The notes below the pieces were generated by a model, which saw nothing but the letters and a program-made list of their open reading frames with translations, made no database searches and was not told the DNA's origin. The translations under genes were made by a program, and so were the position numbers. A stretch of 64,000 nucleotides of DNA from Rhodamnia argentea (taxonomy: Eukaryota > Streptophyta > Magnoliopsida > Myrtales > Myrtaceae): assembly GCF_020921035.1 (NCBI RefSeq), contig NC_063152.1, positions 9,934,001 through 9,998,000 on the forward strand, written 5' to 3'. Shown piece by piece: positions 11,381-22,700 of the stretch (position 1 is its first letter; each line of letters begins with the position of its first letter).

Positions 11381-14300
11381 TTAAAAAAAAAAAGTAACAA
11401 GGAAAATCACCTTATCCATTCTGCCGAATGTGGACATATCTGAATCAGACTTGATCTGTCTAAGAATCGTATCTCTGTAATCCTTGTAAAACATGCCACC
11501 CCAAGGAGTTTCACCTAGTTTCGGGCAACGTTCAATTACGATTTGACATTCTTTTGGTATCGATGTGTCCGATGCATTTGTCCAATATTCCAAATAGGGG
11601 CACAAATTCACTTCAAAGAGACTCAAACATCCTAACTCGTCAATGCCTTCACAAACCCGTAGGTTATAGCAATCTGCGATTTTCAGTTCCATCAACTTTT
11701 GCAATCTCCACAGATCACTTAACCTCCTAATTGACCAACATAAGTCGACCTTCAGGCTCTCCAATCTTTCCAATGCCCCGAGACCATGAACCTCTCTCAA
11801 CTTAGGACAGTTCTCTAGTTCTAGTTCTTTTACATTCTTCAGGCCTGACGGGGAGAATGTTATAGTTTCAAGGAGTTGAAAGCCGCTGACAGTTAAATGT
11901 CTCAACTGCTCTAGCCCGCCGAGTTGGATTTCCTTTTCCCGAGAGCGACAGAGTTTCAAAATTATTAGATTTCTCAACTTGGATATACCTGGGAAAGTTT
12001 TTACTGAGCTGAGATTTCCCTGCATTGCTGATTTAGGGGGCTGCATGAGAAATTCCGGGTAAAGGTTGCCAGACATGTAAAGTTTCCTTAGTTGAGAAAG
12101 GGAACCCAATGCAGTTGGTGACACCATAACGTTCGCATAGCACAGTTCCAAATTTCGCAACTTGGATAACTTCCCAATCCACTCTAAGTAATTGGCATTG
12201 ATTAGGCTCAACGACCTCAATCCGCCATCTGATAAGCTAAGATCAACTAGATTAGTCAGGTTTGAGAGGTTTGGAATAGACTGCAAGGACCGAGAACGGA
12301 CATGTAGATGTGTCAAACTTCGTGGAAGTGACGGCAACACTTGCAGCTCATCACAATCCCTGAGGATCAGTTCTTCTAGGTGAGAGAGAGCGCCAATTGT
12401 TTCTGGCACTCGACAAATTTGAGTGTGTGATAGATCTAAAATTCTCAAAAAGGACAACTTCCCAATTTCCCTTGAAACTTCGCCCACCATAGAACACCTT
12501 GTAGCACGTATCACTTCATGCTTCATTGCCAACCCAATGGCTGAAGGAAACACTTTGATGCGCGTAAGCGACAGATCCAATTCAATTAGAGAGTTTAGGT
12601 TTCCGATCGAGTCCGGAAGTTCCCTTATCTCTCTGCATCCTGCAAGAGATAAAGACTCGAGATTCACAAGATATCCAACAGAATGAGGTAATCCTTCAAT
12701 TGATGTGTATGATAAATCCAATTTGATCAATGATTTTAGCTCTCCAATCGAGCTCGGGAGTTTCCTTAACTTTGAGCAGTGACCCAAAGATAAGTGCTTG
12801 AGGTTCACTAGCAGGCCAATTTCGCCAGGCAAATCTTTCAGTCGGTCGCAACCCTCAATTAACAAGTAAGCCAGTAGTTTCAGCTCCCCAATGGAGGGAT
12901 CAATTTCAACCAATTGTCGACATTCTTCAATTATTAATCTTTCCAGACTCAAGCACCCAAACAAGTCGATTCTGACCATATTTAGACCTGTCAGCTGCAG
13001 AACTTTCAAATTGTGTAGCATCTGAGAAAAGAGTAAAGCATTACACGGTGTCATCAGACAATGTAGCTGTAAGAAAAGTGTATGACATACATACCTTAAT
13101 TTGGCTCCACCCCTCCCAATCATTGGCGTCGTTAAATTCGGAGAGTTTAAGGACAGCCAAGTTTTGTGAGAACAGATTAGTTGCCATAAAATCTGGAGGA
13201 CAATGGCACCAAGAAAACCATCTCAACTTTGAAAAGAGATTGGTAAAGTCCCCGATAAAGCTCCCCCCATCTAATTCAAGGAACCTTAGATTTGGCAGCC
13301 TTGAGAAATCTTCATCAGTAAAGATGAGTAGAGTAGGATCTCCAGCTAGACTGAGTGCCTCGATGTTTCCTTTGTTCTGACAAATACACACACAATTAGA
13401 AAGAACTTTCAATTTCTCTTCTTCACATAGGTAGAAATTGCATCTCAGATCCTCAATTCTATGCAAAGAAAGTCACAGATTTCGCTCTTAATGGATTACC
13501 TCTTTTGTTTTTACCATGTCCACAGCTCCCTCAGAAATCCACAACCTGCTACGCTTTCCTGGATCCAGGTTTTCCTCATGGACAATTTGGCGCCCTAGGT
13601 CTTTTAGCACGTCATGCATCCATAACCCGCTGTTCTCTCTAATACGTATCAATGACAGAGAACTGAGGACTTCAATTTCTATTTGTGGAGAAAAGTTGCA
13701 ATCTTCCCACATGTAAGATGCATTAATCTCCTCCTCATGCAAGGAAAGACATGCAATATCAAGAAAAATCTGCTTTTGCTTGAAATTTAAGGCGTCATAG
13801 CTAATTCTCAGCTTCCGGAGGATGTCTTCATGAGTAATGCTCCTTAACTTTTCTAGTGTATCTTTCCATACGGGTCTGTGCTTCCCGTGAAGAAATGAAC
13901 CTATGACCTCAATGACCAAAGGAAGTCCTCCAATGGTAGAAACAATATCCCTTGAAAGCCTATCGCAATAATTGTCTCTAGGAGATTCTCTTTTGAATGC
14001 GCGATTTTCAAAAAGCTGAAATGCTTGATCAGAATTCATATCTCTCAGTTCATAAAGTACGATTTTCTCTACACTCTCTAGGATACTTTTGTTTCTTGTC
14101 GTAATTATGACTCTACTTCCTTTGCCAAACCAACTGATCTTGCCAATTAGTTTCTCGAGCTGTTCCCTATGGTCCGCATCATCTATAACAATCAGAACCT
14201 TCTTACCACAGAGTTTTTCCCTGATAACATTCATTCCATGGTCAATGTCGTTGATGTTATCCATAGGCATTCCAGCATGAATGACATGGATGTCAATCAT

Positions 14301-14615
14301 AGGCTTAGTTCTACCGAGGACGTCGGATAGCAGTTTCTTTTGCAGAAATACTAGGCCATCATGGCGTGATGATACACTGACATCTCGCAGGAAGCAATAC
14401 CGATCAAAGTTAGAAATAAGTTTGTCGAAGAGTGCCTTGGCAAGGGTTGTCTTTCCAATACCACTAGGGCCATGAATTCCAAGACACCGCGGACGACCAG
14501 AGTCGTCGACCAACAAGTCCAGTATGGCTTCCACTTGACCATCTATCCCGACTAAATGCTCAGTTGCACAATCATCTTTTGCCTTCATTTCAATTGTGAT
14601 ATCTTCAGCGCACAA
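11381..14615 (-). CDS. NB-LRR receptor of TIR-NB-LRR descent, TIR exon not found
   Basis: Three phase-0 exons: about 14615-13500 (NB-ARC), 13376-13095 (linker) and 13021-11381 (LRR), about 1012 codons. The first in-frame ATG is near 14588; the frame is open further upstream to an acceptor-like ATTATAG, so an upstream exon is expected. All switch motifs are canonical: GPSGIGKTT P-loop, VLIVIDDAD kinase-2, GSRVIITTRN, GGLPLVIEV, the TNL-type LDIACLS and an intact MHD (WMHDVLKDLG). The LRR exon codes for about 20 repeats, ending in a C-terminal segment with CPKLGETPWGG typical of post-LRR regions. NB-LRR proteins sense pathogen effectors inside the cell and trigger defence. About 2.7 kb of spacer separates it from its tandem neighbour at 6091-8638. 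No TIR coding sequence is seen between here and the divergent gene at 19780. The final ORF codons (VIFLVTFFF) may be read-through of an intron donor. Confidence 0.85.
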
Positions 14616-14639
14616 CCCAGTAAGTTCGCGTTGCTATAA

Positions 14640-15330
14640 TGGGCAACGATCTTCCACTCCCAGCAAGAGTCAAGAAAACAATATATATAGCAGGGGCTGC
14701 AAAAATGAAATGAAAGACTAATGAAACTCTTTTTCCCTCAACATTTTGCAGAATATATTTGATGAAGGGGAAAGTGAAAGCATATCCATCCACAGATCCA
14801 ACTCTGACAGATGGAAAAGAACATGTACACCGAGGGGGTCGTTCCGTGCTTGATGCTATTATCTTGATTGCTCGTTTGTTTGTTTTGCGCATATAATTTC
14901 ATGATAAAAGAAAATACTTTCCGTGAAAATCATATTCAAGAAAAAGTGATTAGTTTTCATTCGTTCCGTGACATACTGAAAATTACATAAAACAATATCT
15001 TGGTGAAGAAAAGAGCATTTGTGGTAAGAGACTTGCTATACTTAGAAAAATGATTAACTTCATTCCAAACATGGAACTCATTTTCCTAATTATAGTGCGT
15101 TTCCGTGTTTATTTTTGCCGCAAATAATTTTTCTGTTGACTAATATTTTCAAAAGAAGGCAAACACGCGAAAGTCCAAAAGAATTAGCTCGCGAAAAGCT
15201 CTTTTAGTGAAATGAACACACCCCCACCAATTGCAAGATTTTCTTTTAGCTCATAGCGAGTCACGGTCTAGTTCAAAGTTCCCATAAGAAAAAGAAAAGT
15301 TCCCATAACAAGAAGACCTTTCTTGCTCTC
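14640..15330. other. Upstream region of the second NB-LRR gene
   Basis: No TIR-domain residues were found in any frame. The stretch around 14910-15130 contains two phrases with TTTCCGTG that resemble ends of dispersed repeats. A promoter for the minus-strand NB-LRR gene would be expected here but no specific element is clear. Confidence 0.35.
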
Positions 15331-16009
15331 TCTCTAAGGTTCAGCTACCTGAGACCGACTACCACTTCCACCAAACCGACGACGGCCAAGCTCCGGCGGC
15401 CATCATCGGCTCCTCAGACAACGGGAATGGCGGTGGCCACTGCGAGGCAAGAAGGGAATGCGAATTCTTTGCGGGGTAAGTTCCAAGACTCAATTCAAAT
15501 CTGAGCGACTATTGACCGTGACCCGGATCAAATATTGCAAGGAAATCAGAGTGCTCGGGGCGAAAACCTTACCTTTGCCCTGCCGAGACGAAACCACTGC
15601 CAAATCCTTGGAGCCAAATCGCTTGCCCTCTTTGAGCTTTCACTTCTCCGATGATACGGCAAGGCAAGTAGGGGAGCCACTGCTTCGGGTCATCCGAGGC
15701 TTCATTAACATTCGTTGACCTGAAGAGACGACTAATCCTTGACAGCAGAGGGATATAAGAGAGATCGTTCGGTGAGAGTCGTGAGACTGTCAGCACCACG
15801 TGTCTCACTCGGTCTTTTAAAAAAAAAACAAAAAAGTGATAATTTTCAAGTTTCAACCAACACATACTTTGACCAAAAAAGAAAAAGAAAGAAAAAAAAA
15901 AAAAACGGACACATCCCACCCCCTTGTCTCCACAAATTCGAGTTCAGATGGTGCTCCCTAATGTTGTCTCCTTGCAACGCAGTTTTTGAACTTTTAATAT
16001 ATTCGACGT
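15331..16009 (+). other. Isolated 5'-exon-like stretch, unknown
   Basis: A CT-rich leader (15325-15345) is followed by GC-rich sequence, an ATG at about 15427 (MAVATARQEGNANSLR) and a strong donor GGG|GTAAG at about 15474, like the first exon of a plant gene. No continuing exon is recognisable and the downstream frames match nothing I know. It may be the stub of a gene cut off by the repeats that follow. Confidence 0.25.
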
Positions 16010-16525
16010 GATTTTTAAATTATTAATAAATATTTAATTTAATCCTTAAATTATGTTCGATGTTGTCTTATTAATTCAAGTTTATAAAAATTTTATTGAC
16101 GTGCCTTCCACTCCGTTAAATCTGAACGGTAGAAAACAAAAATAGTTACATGTGCATTATCCAAGATAATTCATCTTCAATTAGAATATAATAATTATTT
16201 GTCCCAAAAAAATCAAAAATAATAATTCATGTTGTCAAATAAAAATAATGATAAACATGTTAACAGCCTACTTTTTTTTTTTCATTTATTAAAGATGATG
16301 AATAAAATGATTGATGTTGACTTATTATTTTTAAATACCCAATTGAGTAAATAATAATCTACGCAATCAAATAACGCCAAATTTCTCATTTGAACAAAGA
16401 GGACTATACTGAAATTTACCTATTTTTTAGGGATTAGATTGAATATATTAAAATTACAATGACGATATTGCATATTGTATTAAAGTTCATGGACTATTTA
16501 TATCATTTTCTCAAAGTTCGGGAGA
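16010..16525. mobile_element. Probable AT-rich inverted-repeat element
   Basis: Left TTGAACTTTTAATATATTCG and right (reverse complement) ATGAACTTTAATACAATATG, each followed inward by an ATTCAAT/ATTTAAT-TTAATCC phrase, suggest imperfect terminal inverted repeats around an A/T-rich interior. No coding capacity. Boundaries are approximate. Confidence 0.35.
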
Positions 16526-16530
16526 TAATA

Positions 16531-17326
16531 GGGAAAATTCCAAATAAGAGCCTGCAATGTATTTATTTCGCAAATAAAGTCATGAAGTGAATTTTGTTTC
16601 AAATAAAAGCCTAAAGTTGCCATAGAATCTCAAGAAATGACTCAATTTCAAGGGCATTTCCATCATTTTCGCCTTTTTTTTATTTGCTTCCTTTTTCTTT
16701 ATTTATTCTTTTTATATTTTTTAAAAAAATAAAAAATTAAAAGAAAAAGACACAACACAAGCAAGAGGGGCAGGTTGCTACCCCATCATCGATGGGGCGT
16801 CGGCGCCTCGGCAAGGGCCAACAAGCCCTCACTAAAACCCTAAAATCGGGAGAGGGTCGGGCCCTCTATAAGATTTGGGCGGGGTTGACGACCCCCGCCC
16901 TGTTTTAGGCAAGGGTCATTGACACTCGCCCTAGTCAAGGTAAGGGCCGGCAACCCCCCACCTTAATTGGTCTTGGGTGAGGGACGCTAGCCCTCACCTA
17001 GATTTGGGAGAGGGCCCGACCCTCTCCCTATTCTGTCGAGGGCCAGCAGGCCCTCGCCAAGGCAGCGGCCCTATGTGTTCGCTTTTTCTTTTTTTTCAAC
17101 TATTATCAAATTAAAAAAATAGAAAAAGGAAAAAGGAAAAAAAAAGAAAAAAAGGGAATTGATTAAAATTTCCTTTAGGTGAGGCCCTTTTTTGACACGC
17201 TATGGCTACTTGGGATCCTTATTTAAAATGGTTATGTTACTTCAAACTCTTATTTAAAACAGTATTCACTTCATGCTCTTATTTGAGAAAATAAGAGTAC
17301 TTCGGACCCTTATTTAAAATTTTCTC
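16531..17326. mobile_element. GC-cored inverted-repeat element, copy A (about 800 bp)
   Basis: Outer arms of about 80 bp are inverted copies: left GGGAAAATTCCAAATAAGAG then CATGAAGTGAATTTTGTTTC; right, reversed, GAGAAAATTTTAAATAAGGG then CATGAAGTGAATACTGTTTT. Inside, A-rich stretches flank a GC-rich core (16765-17065) made of repeated phrases such as GGGCCCTC, CAAGGGC and CCCTCGCC. There is no transposase. A related but more diverged copy lies at 51737-52252. Confidence 0.65.
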
Positions 17327-17414
17327 TTTATTTTCACTTGCATACATGCGAGCGTGGAGGCTTGCATTTCTGCGGGATTGGAAGTATAGTATATAAGCAC
17401 ATAAGTCCGGCTTA

Positions 17415-17720
17415 TCAATGAGTTTGATAAGCGGTGAAATGGGACTTACTATTACTTGTCTTGGAGGATACATAGCCCAAATCGCTACTGAAGATTACAT
17501 CTGGCGGAACACGAAACGGAAAGTCAATCTCACAAACGATGTCTGGCCGAGAAAGAGAAATTTTTGCAGACAGCGAATTTCTTCCATAGAGGCAACGTTG
17601 GAAGCGGCGACGTGGTCGGGCGTGAGTAGAAGGACAACCTTGCAGTTTTGGGAGCGAAGCGCCCGGAAGGTTCAACTCCAGCTTGTCGGACCCAGACTAC
17701 GGATCGGAGCCATCAATGGC
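17415..17720 (-). pseudogene. Unrecognised coding-like fragment between two repeats
   Basis: The reverse strand is open for 86 codons and contains a segment IDFPFRVPPDVIFSSD that looks protein-like. It faintly recalls the PPDVIFGPED motif of BRE/BRCC45-like proteins. This resemblance is from memory and weak. No start exon, no splice partners and no downstream match were found. It may be a gene stub isolated between transposable elements, or chance. Confidence 0.2.
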
Positions 17721-18124
17721 GCTCCGGGAGGCGACGGCAGAGGCGCCGAAGTGGTTTTGTGAATGAACAGAGAGAAGTGATTAGAGAGGAGAGGGAGCGT
17801 CGTGCGGTGGTGGCCATCGATGGAGCTACTATTGCTCGGTGGCCCGGGAGCCCTCGCCGAGCCTTGGCAAGGATCACCGACACTTGCGAGCTGCTGCCCT
17901 CGAACCCAAACCCCAACCTGCCATTCTCTCTATCTCTTCGGTGATCCTCACCGGCCGCTGCCTCCAAACCTCCAAAACCTCACCTGCCATTTCTCTCTTT
18001 GATTATATTTAATTTTTCAATTTTTTATGGCTTCTTATTTTTTTTAAAATTTAATTTTGGCCCCATTGGCTTTTCTGTTAATGAAAATCTATTATATGGT
18101 AAAAAGGGATTATATTTGGGATAT

Positions 18125-18994
18125 GGTCACTAGAAGTCCTAAAAGTTGCAAAAAGTGCAATCGAGTCTTAAAACTTGTCGAATTAGTCCAATCGAGTCTT
18201 TCTGTTAACTCCGTCCAATTTGGCTAATGAAAAATGTTGACGTAATTTTTTTTAATATTTTCTCTCTCCTATGTGGTGATGACATGGCTAAAACAACGTC
18301 ATTTTGGTCTAAATTCGATTTTTAATATAATTTTTATTTAAATTAGTTTAAAAAATAAGGCTTAAAAAAACAAAACAAATAACAAAAAACCCAACACCCG
18401 GAACCGGTGGCGAGGGCTCTGCACCCCTCGCTACTACTGCTGCCCCACCACCGCCGGGAAGGGCTAGCGACCCTCACCAACCGTAAGCGAGGACCGGCTA
18501 GCACTTGTCTAGATCCGGTCGGCGAGATTGAGTCGCAACCCTCATCCGCCGATAGGGCTCGCATTTACCATCATTGTCTCTTTGTTTTTCACTTCGCTCT
18601 CCATTCAACTCTCGTTGGGTCCGTGTTTGCGTCTCGCTATTCGATTCTGTGTCGGCGATGGAGTCGCTCGTGATTTGCTCTCCCATAGATCCGATTGGCA
18701 AGGTTGAGTCATCCCGACAAGGGTCGCCGGGGCCACACCCCTTCTCGGTGGTGGTAGGGTGGCGGCCGCATCTATATATTTTTTTAATTTAAATAAAATT
18801 AAAATTAAAAATAAGATTTTGACTACAACAAAATCGGTTTAGTCACTTCATCACCATGTAAGAGAGAGAAAATATTAAAAAAAGTCACGTCAGCATTTAG
18901 TTGAACCGGACGGAGTCAACGGAAAGACTCGATTACACTTTTTGCAGGTTTTAAGACTCAATTACACTTTTATGATAAATTTTAAGACTCTTAG
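18125..18994. mobile_element. Inverted-repeat element with about 120-bp arms and GC core
   Basis: The left arm (18125-18245: AAAAAGTGCAATCGAGTCTT, then GTTAACTCCGTCCAATTTGG and ATGTTGACGT) returns inverted at 18875-18990 (AAAAAGTGTAATCGAGTCTT, then GTTGACTCCGTCCGGTTCAA and ATGCTGACGTG). A second symmetric layer is TCTCTCCTATGTGGTGATGA against CTCTCTTACATGGTGATGAA. The core (18395-18760) is GC-rich. No transposase frame. Long arms suggest a Mutator-like non-autonomous element, but no 9-bp target duplication was confirmed. Confidence 0.7.
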
Positions 18995-19535
18995 CGCCTG
19001 TTTGGTGATGATTTTGTTCAAAAAAAGTGATTCTGATTAGAATCATACTTTTTGATTCTGTCCCCTGCATGAATTTTAGAAAATCAGAAACGCGTTTGGC
19101 GCACAAAATTTTTGTTCTCGATAACAACTAGGTGAAGAGAATGTTTTTTTTTTTTTAAACTTTTCATCTTTTTTTTAAAAAATTTAAATTTTTTGTCAAA
19201 TTTTAAAGCCTATTTTTAAATTTAATTTTAAAAAATGAATTTAAAAAATTAGTTGTTAGTAAATTTTCAAATCTATTTTTAATTTTTTTTTAAAGTTCAG
19301 AAGTCCACATGGACTTAATCTTTTTAAAAGAACTTAGATTTTATTCTTTTTTTGTGATTCTCAAAAGTGGTTCTGTTTTCTAGAATTAATTTTTTTTATT
19401 CTTATTTTTCTTTAAAACTATTCTAAAAACATAATTAGAATTGAAATTATTTTCATTATCAAATATGTTTTTTTATTTTTTTTCTGAAAAGTAGAATTAG
19501 AGAATAAGAATAGTTGTCAAACCAAACTTATCGAA
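18995..19535. repeat. AT-rich repeat with hAT-like ends
   Basis: It starts GCGCCTGTTTGGTGATGATT and ends, reversed, CGATAAGTTTGGTTTGACAA, with only the GTTTGGT portion clearly shared. Between them is AT-rich sequence with phrases TTTTTAAATTTA repeated. Such GTTTGGT ends are common in plant hAT-type non-autonomous elements. It abuts the preceding element. Boundaries are tentative. Confidence 0.35.
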
Positions 19536-19779
19536 GATATCCTTTTTATTTAGTCCCTCGGTGCAGCAAAAAGGCAAAAATGTTTGGGAGAGCATGTAAA
19601 ATTCGTTTTCCAAAGTCAGAGTCAACGTTGCGTGTGGGGTTCGGTGGAAAGCCGTTGTCTTCCTGAACAGCGGGATCTCGACCTCCCCGCACGTGGTGTT
19701 TCCCTCGTTCTCAGTCAAAATAAAAGCTCGTCCCGCTCACGCACGCGTAGCAGAAGAAGATTGCAGAGGAAAGAAGAAG
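19536..19779 (+). promoter_or_regulatory. Promoter and 5' leader of the complete TIR-NB-LRR gene
   Basis: Short non-repeat stretch between the AT-rich element and the start codon at 19780. It contains an ACGTG core (about 19691, GCACGTGGTG) and a purine-rich leader (AGAAGAAGA repeated) immediately before the ATG. The transcription start was not identified. Confidence 0.35.
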
Positions 19780-22700
19780 ATGGAATCGAGGGCTGTGACG
19801 CTTTCGTCGCTTGGGAATACTGCTTGGGAATGTGATGACTCTCGGCCCGGTCGCGACGCTGCTTCTCTAAAGAGGCGGAGGACTACTACGGTTTGGTTCT
19901 TTGACTTTGCGTCTTGATTCTGGACTGGCCCTTGTGTTTCTTTCTTTCTGATGATTCTTTTGGCCCGGATATTTGCATTATCATACTCTATCAGTGTTAC
20001 ATTAGATTAGCGAGAAGCATTTGCAGAGCATGGTATATTTCAATTTTGACTGCATAAACTGAGTCAATCTCTCCCCAGCCCTAGTTTCAATTCGGTTATG
20101 GTGGATGTGATGAACTCAAATTTACTCACTTGACAGGAATCGCCCGTTTCGTCCTTGTCACCAAGCTCTCACTTGGTTGGAAACGACTATGATGTGTTCT
20201 TGAGTTTTAGAGGGCCGGATACTCGCAAGGTTTTTACGGATTTCCTCTACAAAAGCTTGACGGATGCCGGGATACGCGTGTTTCGAGACGATGATGAGCT
20301 GCCTGTCGGAGAAGGGATCAAGCCCGCGCTGGTTGAAGCAATCAGACAGTCAAAGGTTTTGATTCCCATCATCTCCGGGGATTATGCTTCCAGCAGAAGC
20401 TGCCTCATGGAGTTGGTTCAGATATTAGAGTGCAAACAAAAGATGACTCGAGAAATTATTCCCATTTTCTATGAGATTGAGCCCTCAGATGTGAAAGACC
20501 AGAAAAATTCTTTTGAAAAGAGCTTTCTCAAATACGAGATGGAGGGGGTCGATAGTGAGACCATGAAGAAGTGGAAGCTAGCTCTCAAAGAGATTGGAAG
20601 GTTAAAGGGATTTGTAACTGCAAAAATACATAATGGGTAAGTCAATTCGATTTATAGTCGATTTACAAAATTGATGTACTGGATCATAAACCAATCATGC
20701 TATCTCTGGCATTATTCTTCATTTTCAAGTTTAATTGTTCTACAACTCCAACTCCTCTTTTTTTTTTCGTTTTGGTTGGAACTCCAACTCCACTTAACCG
20801 TTAGGCTTTCAGACCAAGTTAGACCATTCAAATGCTGGATCTTTGGAAGTGCATTTTAATGCCTCCTTTGTTCTTTCCTCATGGTGCATTACTCCTGGTT
20901 CAACTCTGCACATTATGCTTTTCTCAGCTGTATGGCTATTGTTCTGATTTACTTTCTCTACATGTCTCCATCTGTAGGCATCATTCCAAGCTCATAGACG
21001 AACTCATCCCAATTGTTCGGCAAAAGCTGAAGAAGGGTCGACTACTTGTAACAAAAAATTTAGTCGGAGTTGACCGTCATGTGCAGGAGATTATGAGAAA
21101 GCTCGGTGTGGTGCATCGCAATGGACAAGTAATTGAAATATGTGGCAGCGATGTACGAGTCCTTGGAATATATGGTATAGGGGGTGTTGGCAAGACTACT
21201 CTTGCAAAAGTTGTTTACAATCAACTCTATGATCGCTTTCAAGGTTTTAGTTATCTCAGGGAAATTCGAGAATTACATCAACACGATAGGATCTTGTCCT
21301 TGCAAAATCAATTGATCTCGGACCTTCGAAAAAGAAGTGTTTCGTTTGGATGTTCTGATGATGCTATGGCAGTTCTTGCTGAAGGATTTCGCAATAAGCA
21401 GGTCCTAATTCTCCTTGACGACGTGGAAGATGTTGACCAACTCGAGGTGGTTGTTGGGGAGCTTAGTTGGTTTGGTCCAGGAAGCAGAATTATTGTGACT
21501 TCTAGAAAGAGCGACATCCTTTTAAAGTTCAAAGAGGCTGAAACCTATGAGGTTGAACCAATGGAAGAAGATAAAGCCCTTCATTTGTTTTCTAAGCGGG
21601 CTTTTGGAACGGATTCTCCTAGCAAGGGCTTTGAAAGCCTTTCCAGGGGCATCGTATCGGTTACGGGGCGACTTCCTTTAGCACTTGAGGTGATAGGTTC
21701 GCGTTTGTTTGGAAAGTCGGAGGGTACATGGAAAGATATGGTGGAGAAGTTGAAAGATGCTCCTCATGAGAAAGTTGAACATGTGTTGAAAATAAGTTAC
21801 CATGCTTTAGATATATATGCAAAGCAAATATTTCTGGATATAGCATGTTTTCTGATTGGAAAGGATGAGAGAATTGCCTTTTACATGTGGGAAGACTGTA
21901 AACTTTATCCTTCTAGTGGGATTGAAGTTCTCCTTGTAATGTCTTTGGTGAAAATTGGAGAAAAAAACGAGCTATTGATGCATGATCTACTGAGAACACT
22001 AGGCAGAAAAATTGTTTCAAATGAAGATCCTAGCCCTCGTAATCGAAGTAGGTTGTGGGTGCACAATGAAGCCCTATCCACTCTACGGAAGAAAGAGGTA
22101 AAAGTGAATGCCAGAACTACTTTCTTTTCTAAATGCAGTTAATTTTCTTTGTAATTGCCCAATATTTCAATCTGTAGAAGAGGTGTAAAGCACGGCAGTT
22201 CTATGGCAAATTTCGATTCCTATTCAATAACCTTTATGTTCAAATTGGTAGGGTACTCCAAATGTTCAAGCCCTTGGTCTCACCTTTGACAAAGGATCTG
22301 ATGACTGTTTCACATCTGAGGAATTTGGCGCGCTATCAAACTTAAGGTTCCTTAACTTGGATCGAGCTAATATGAGAGGAAACTTTACTAGTTTTCTTTT
22401 ACAATTGAGGTGGCTTCATTGGCGAGGGTGCTATAAGAGCTCCGAGCCTCTTGTCTTGTGCCTAGAGAATTTGGTCATTCTTGATCTATCCTGGAGTGCC
22501 GTGGCAGATGACTGGGAAGGTTGGACACAAATAATGGAGGTATAAGATGAGTTCCTTTCTTGACTTTTTTGTGAACACTAGCTAATTTGATACTGAGGCG
22601 TTTCTTTCTCTTTGTTCCACAGAAGGCGAACAAATTGAAAGTCTTGGACCTAACTGGTTGTGGTCAATTATGTAAAACGCCATGCTTCCCGCCTGGTAGC

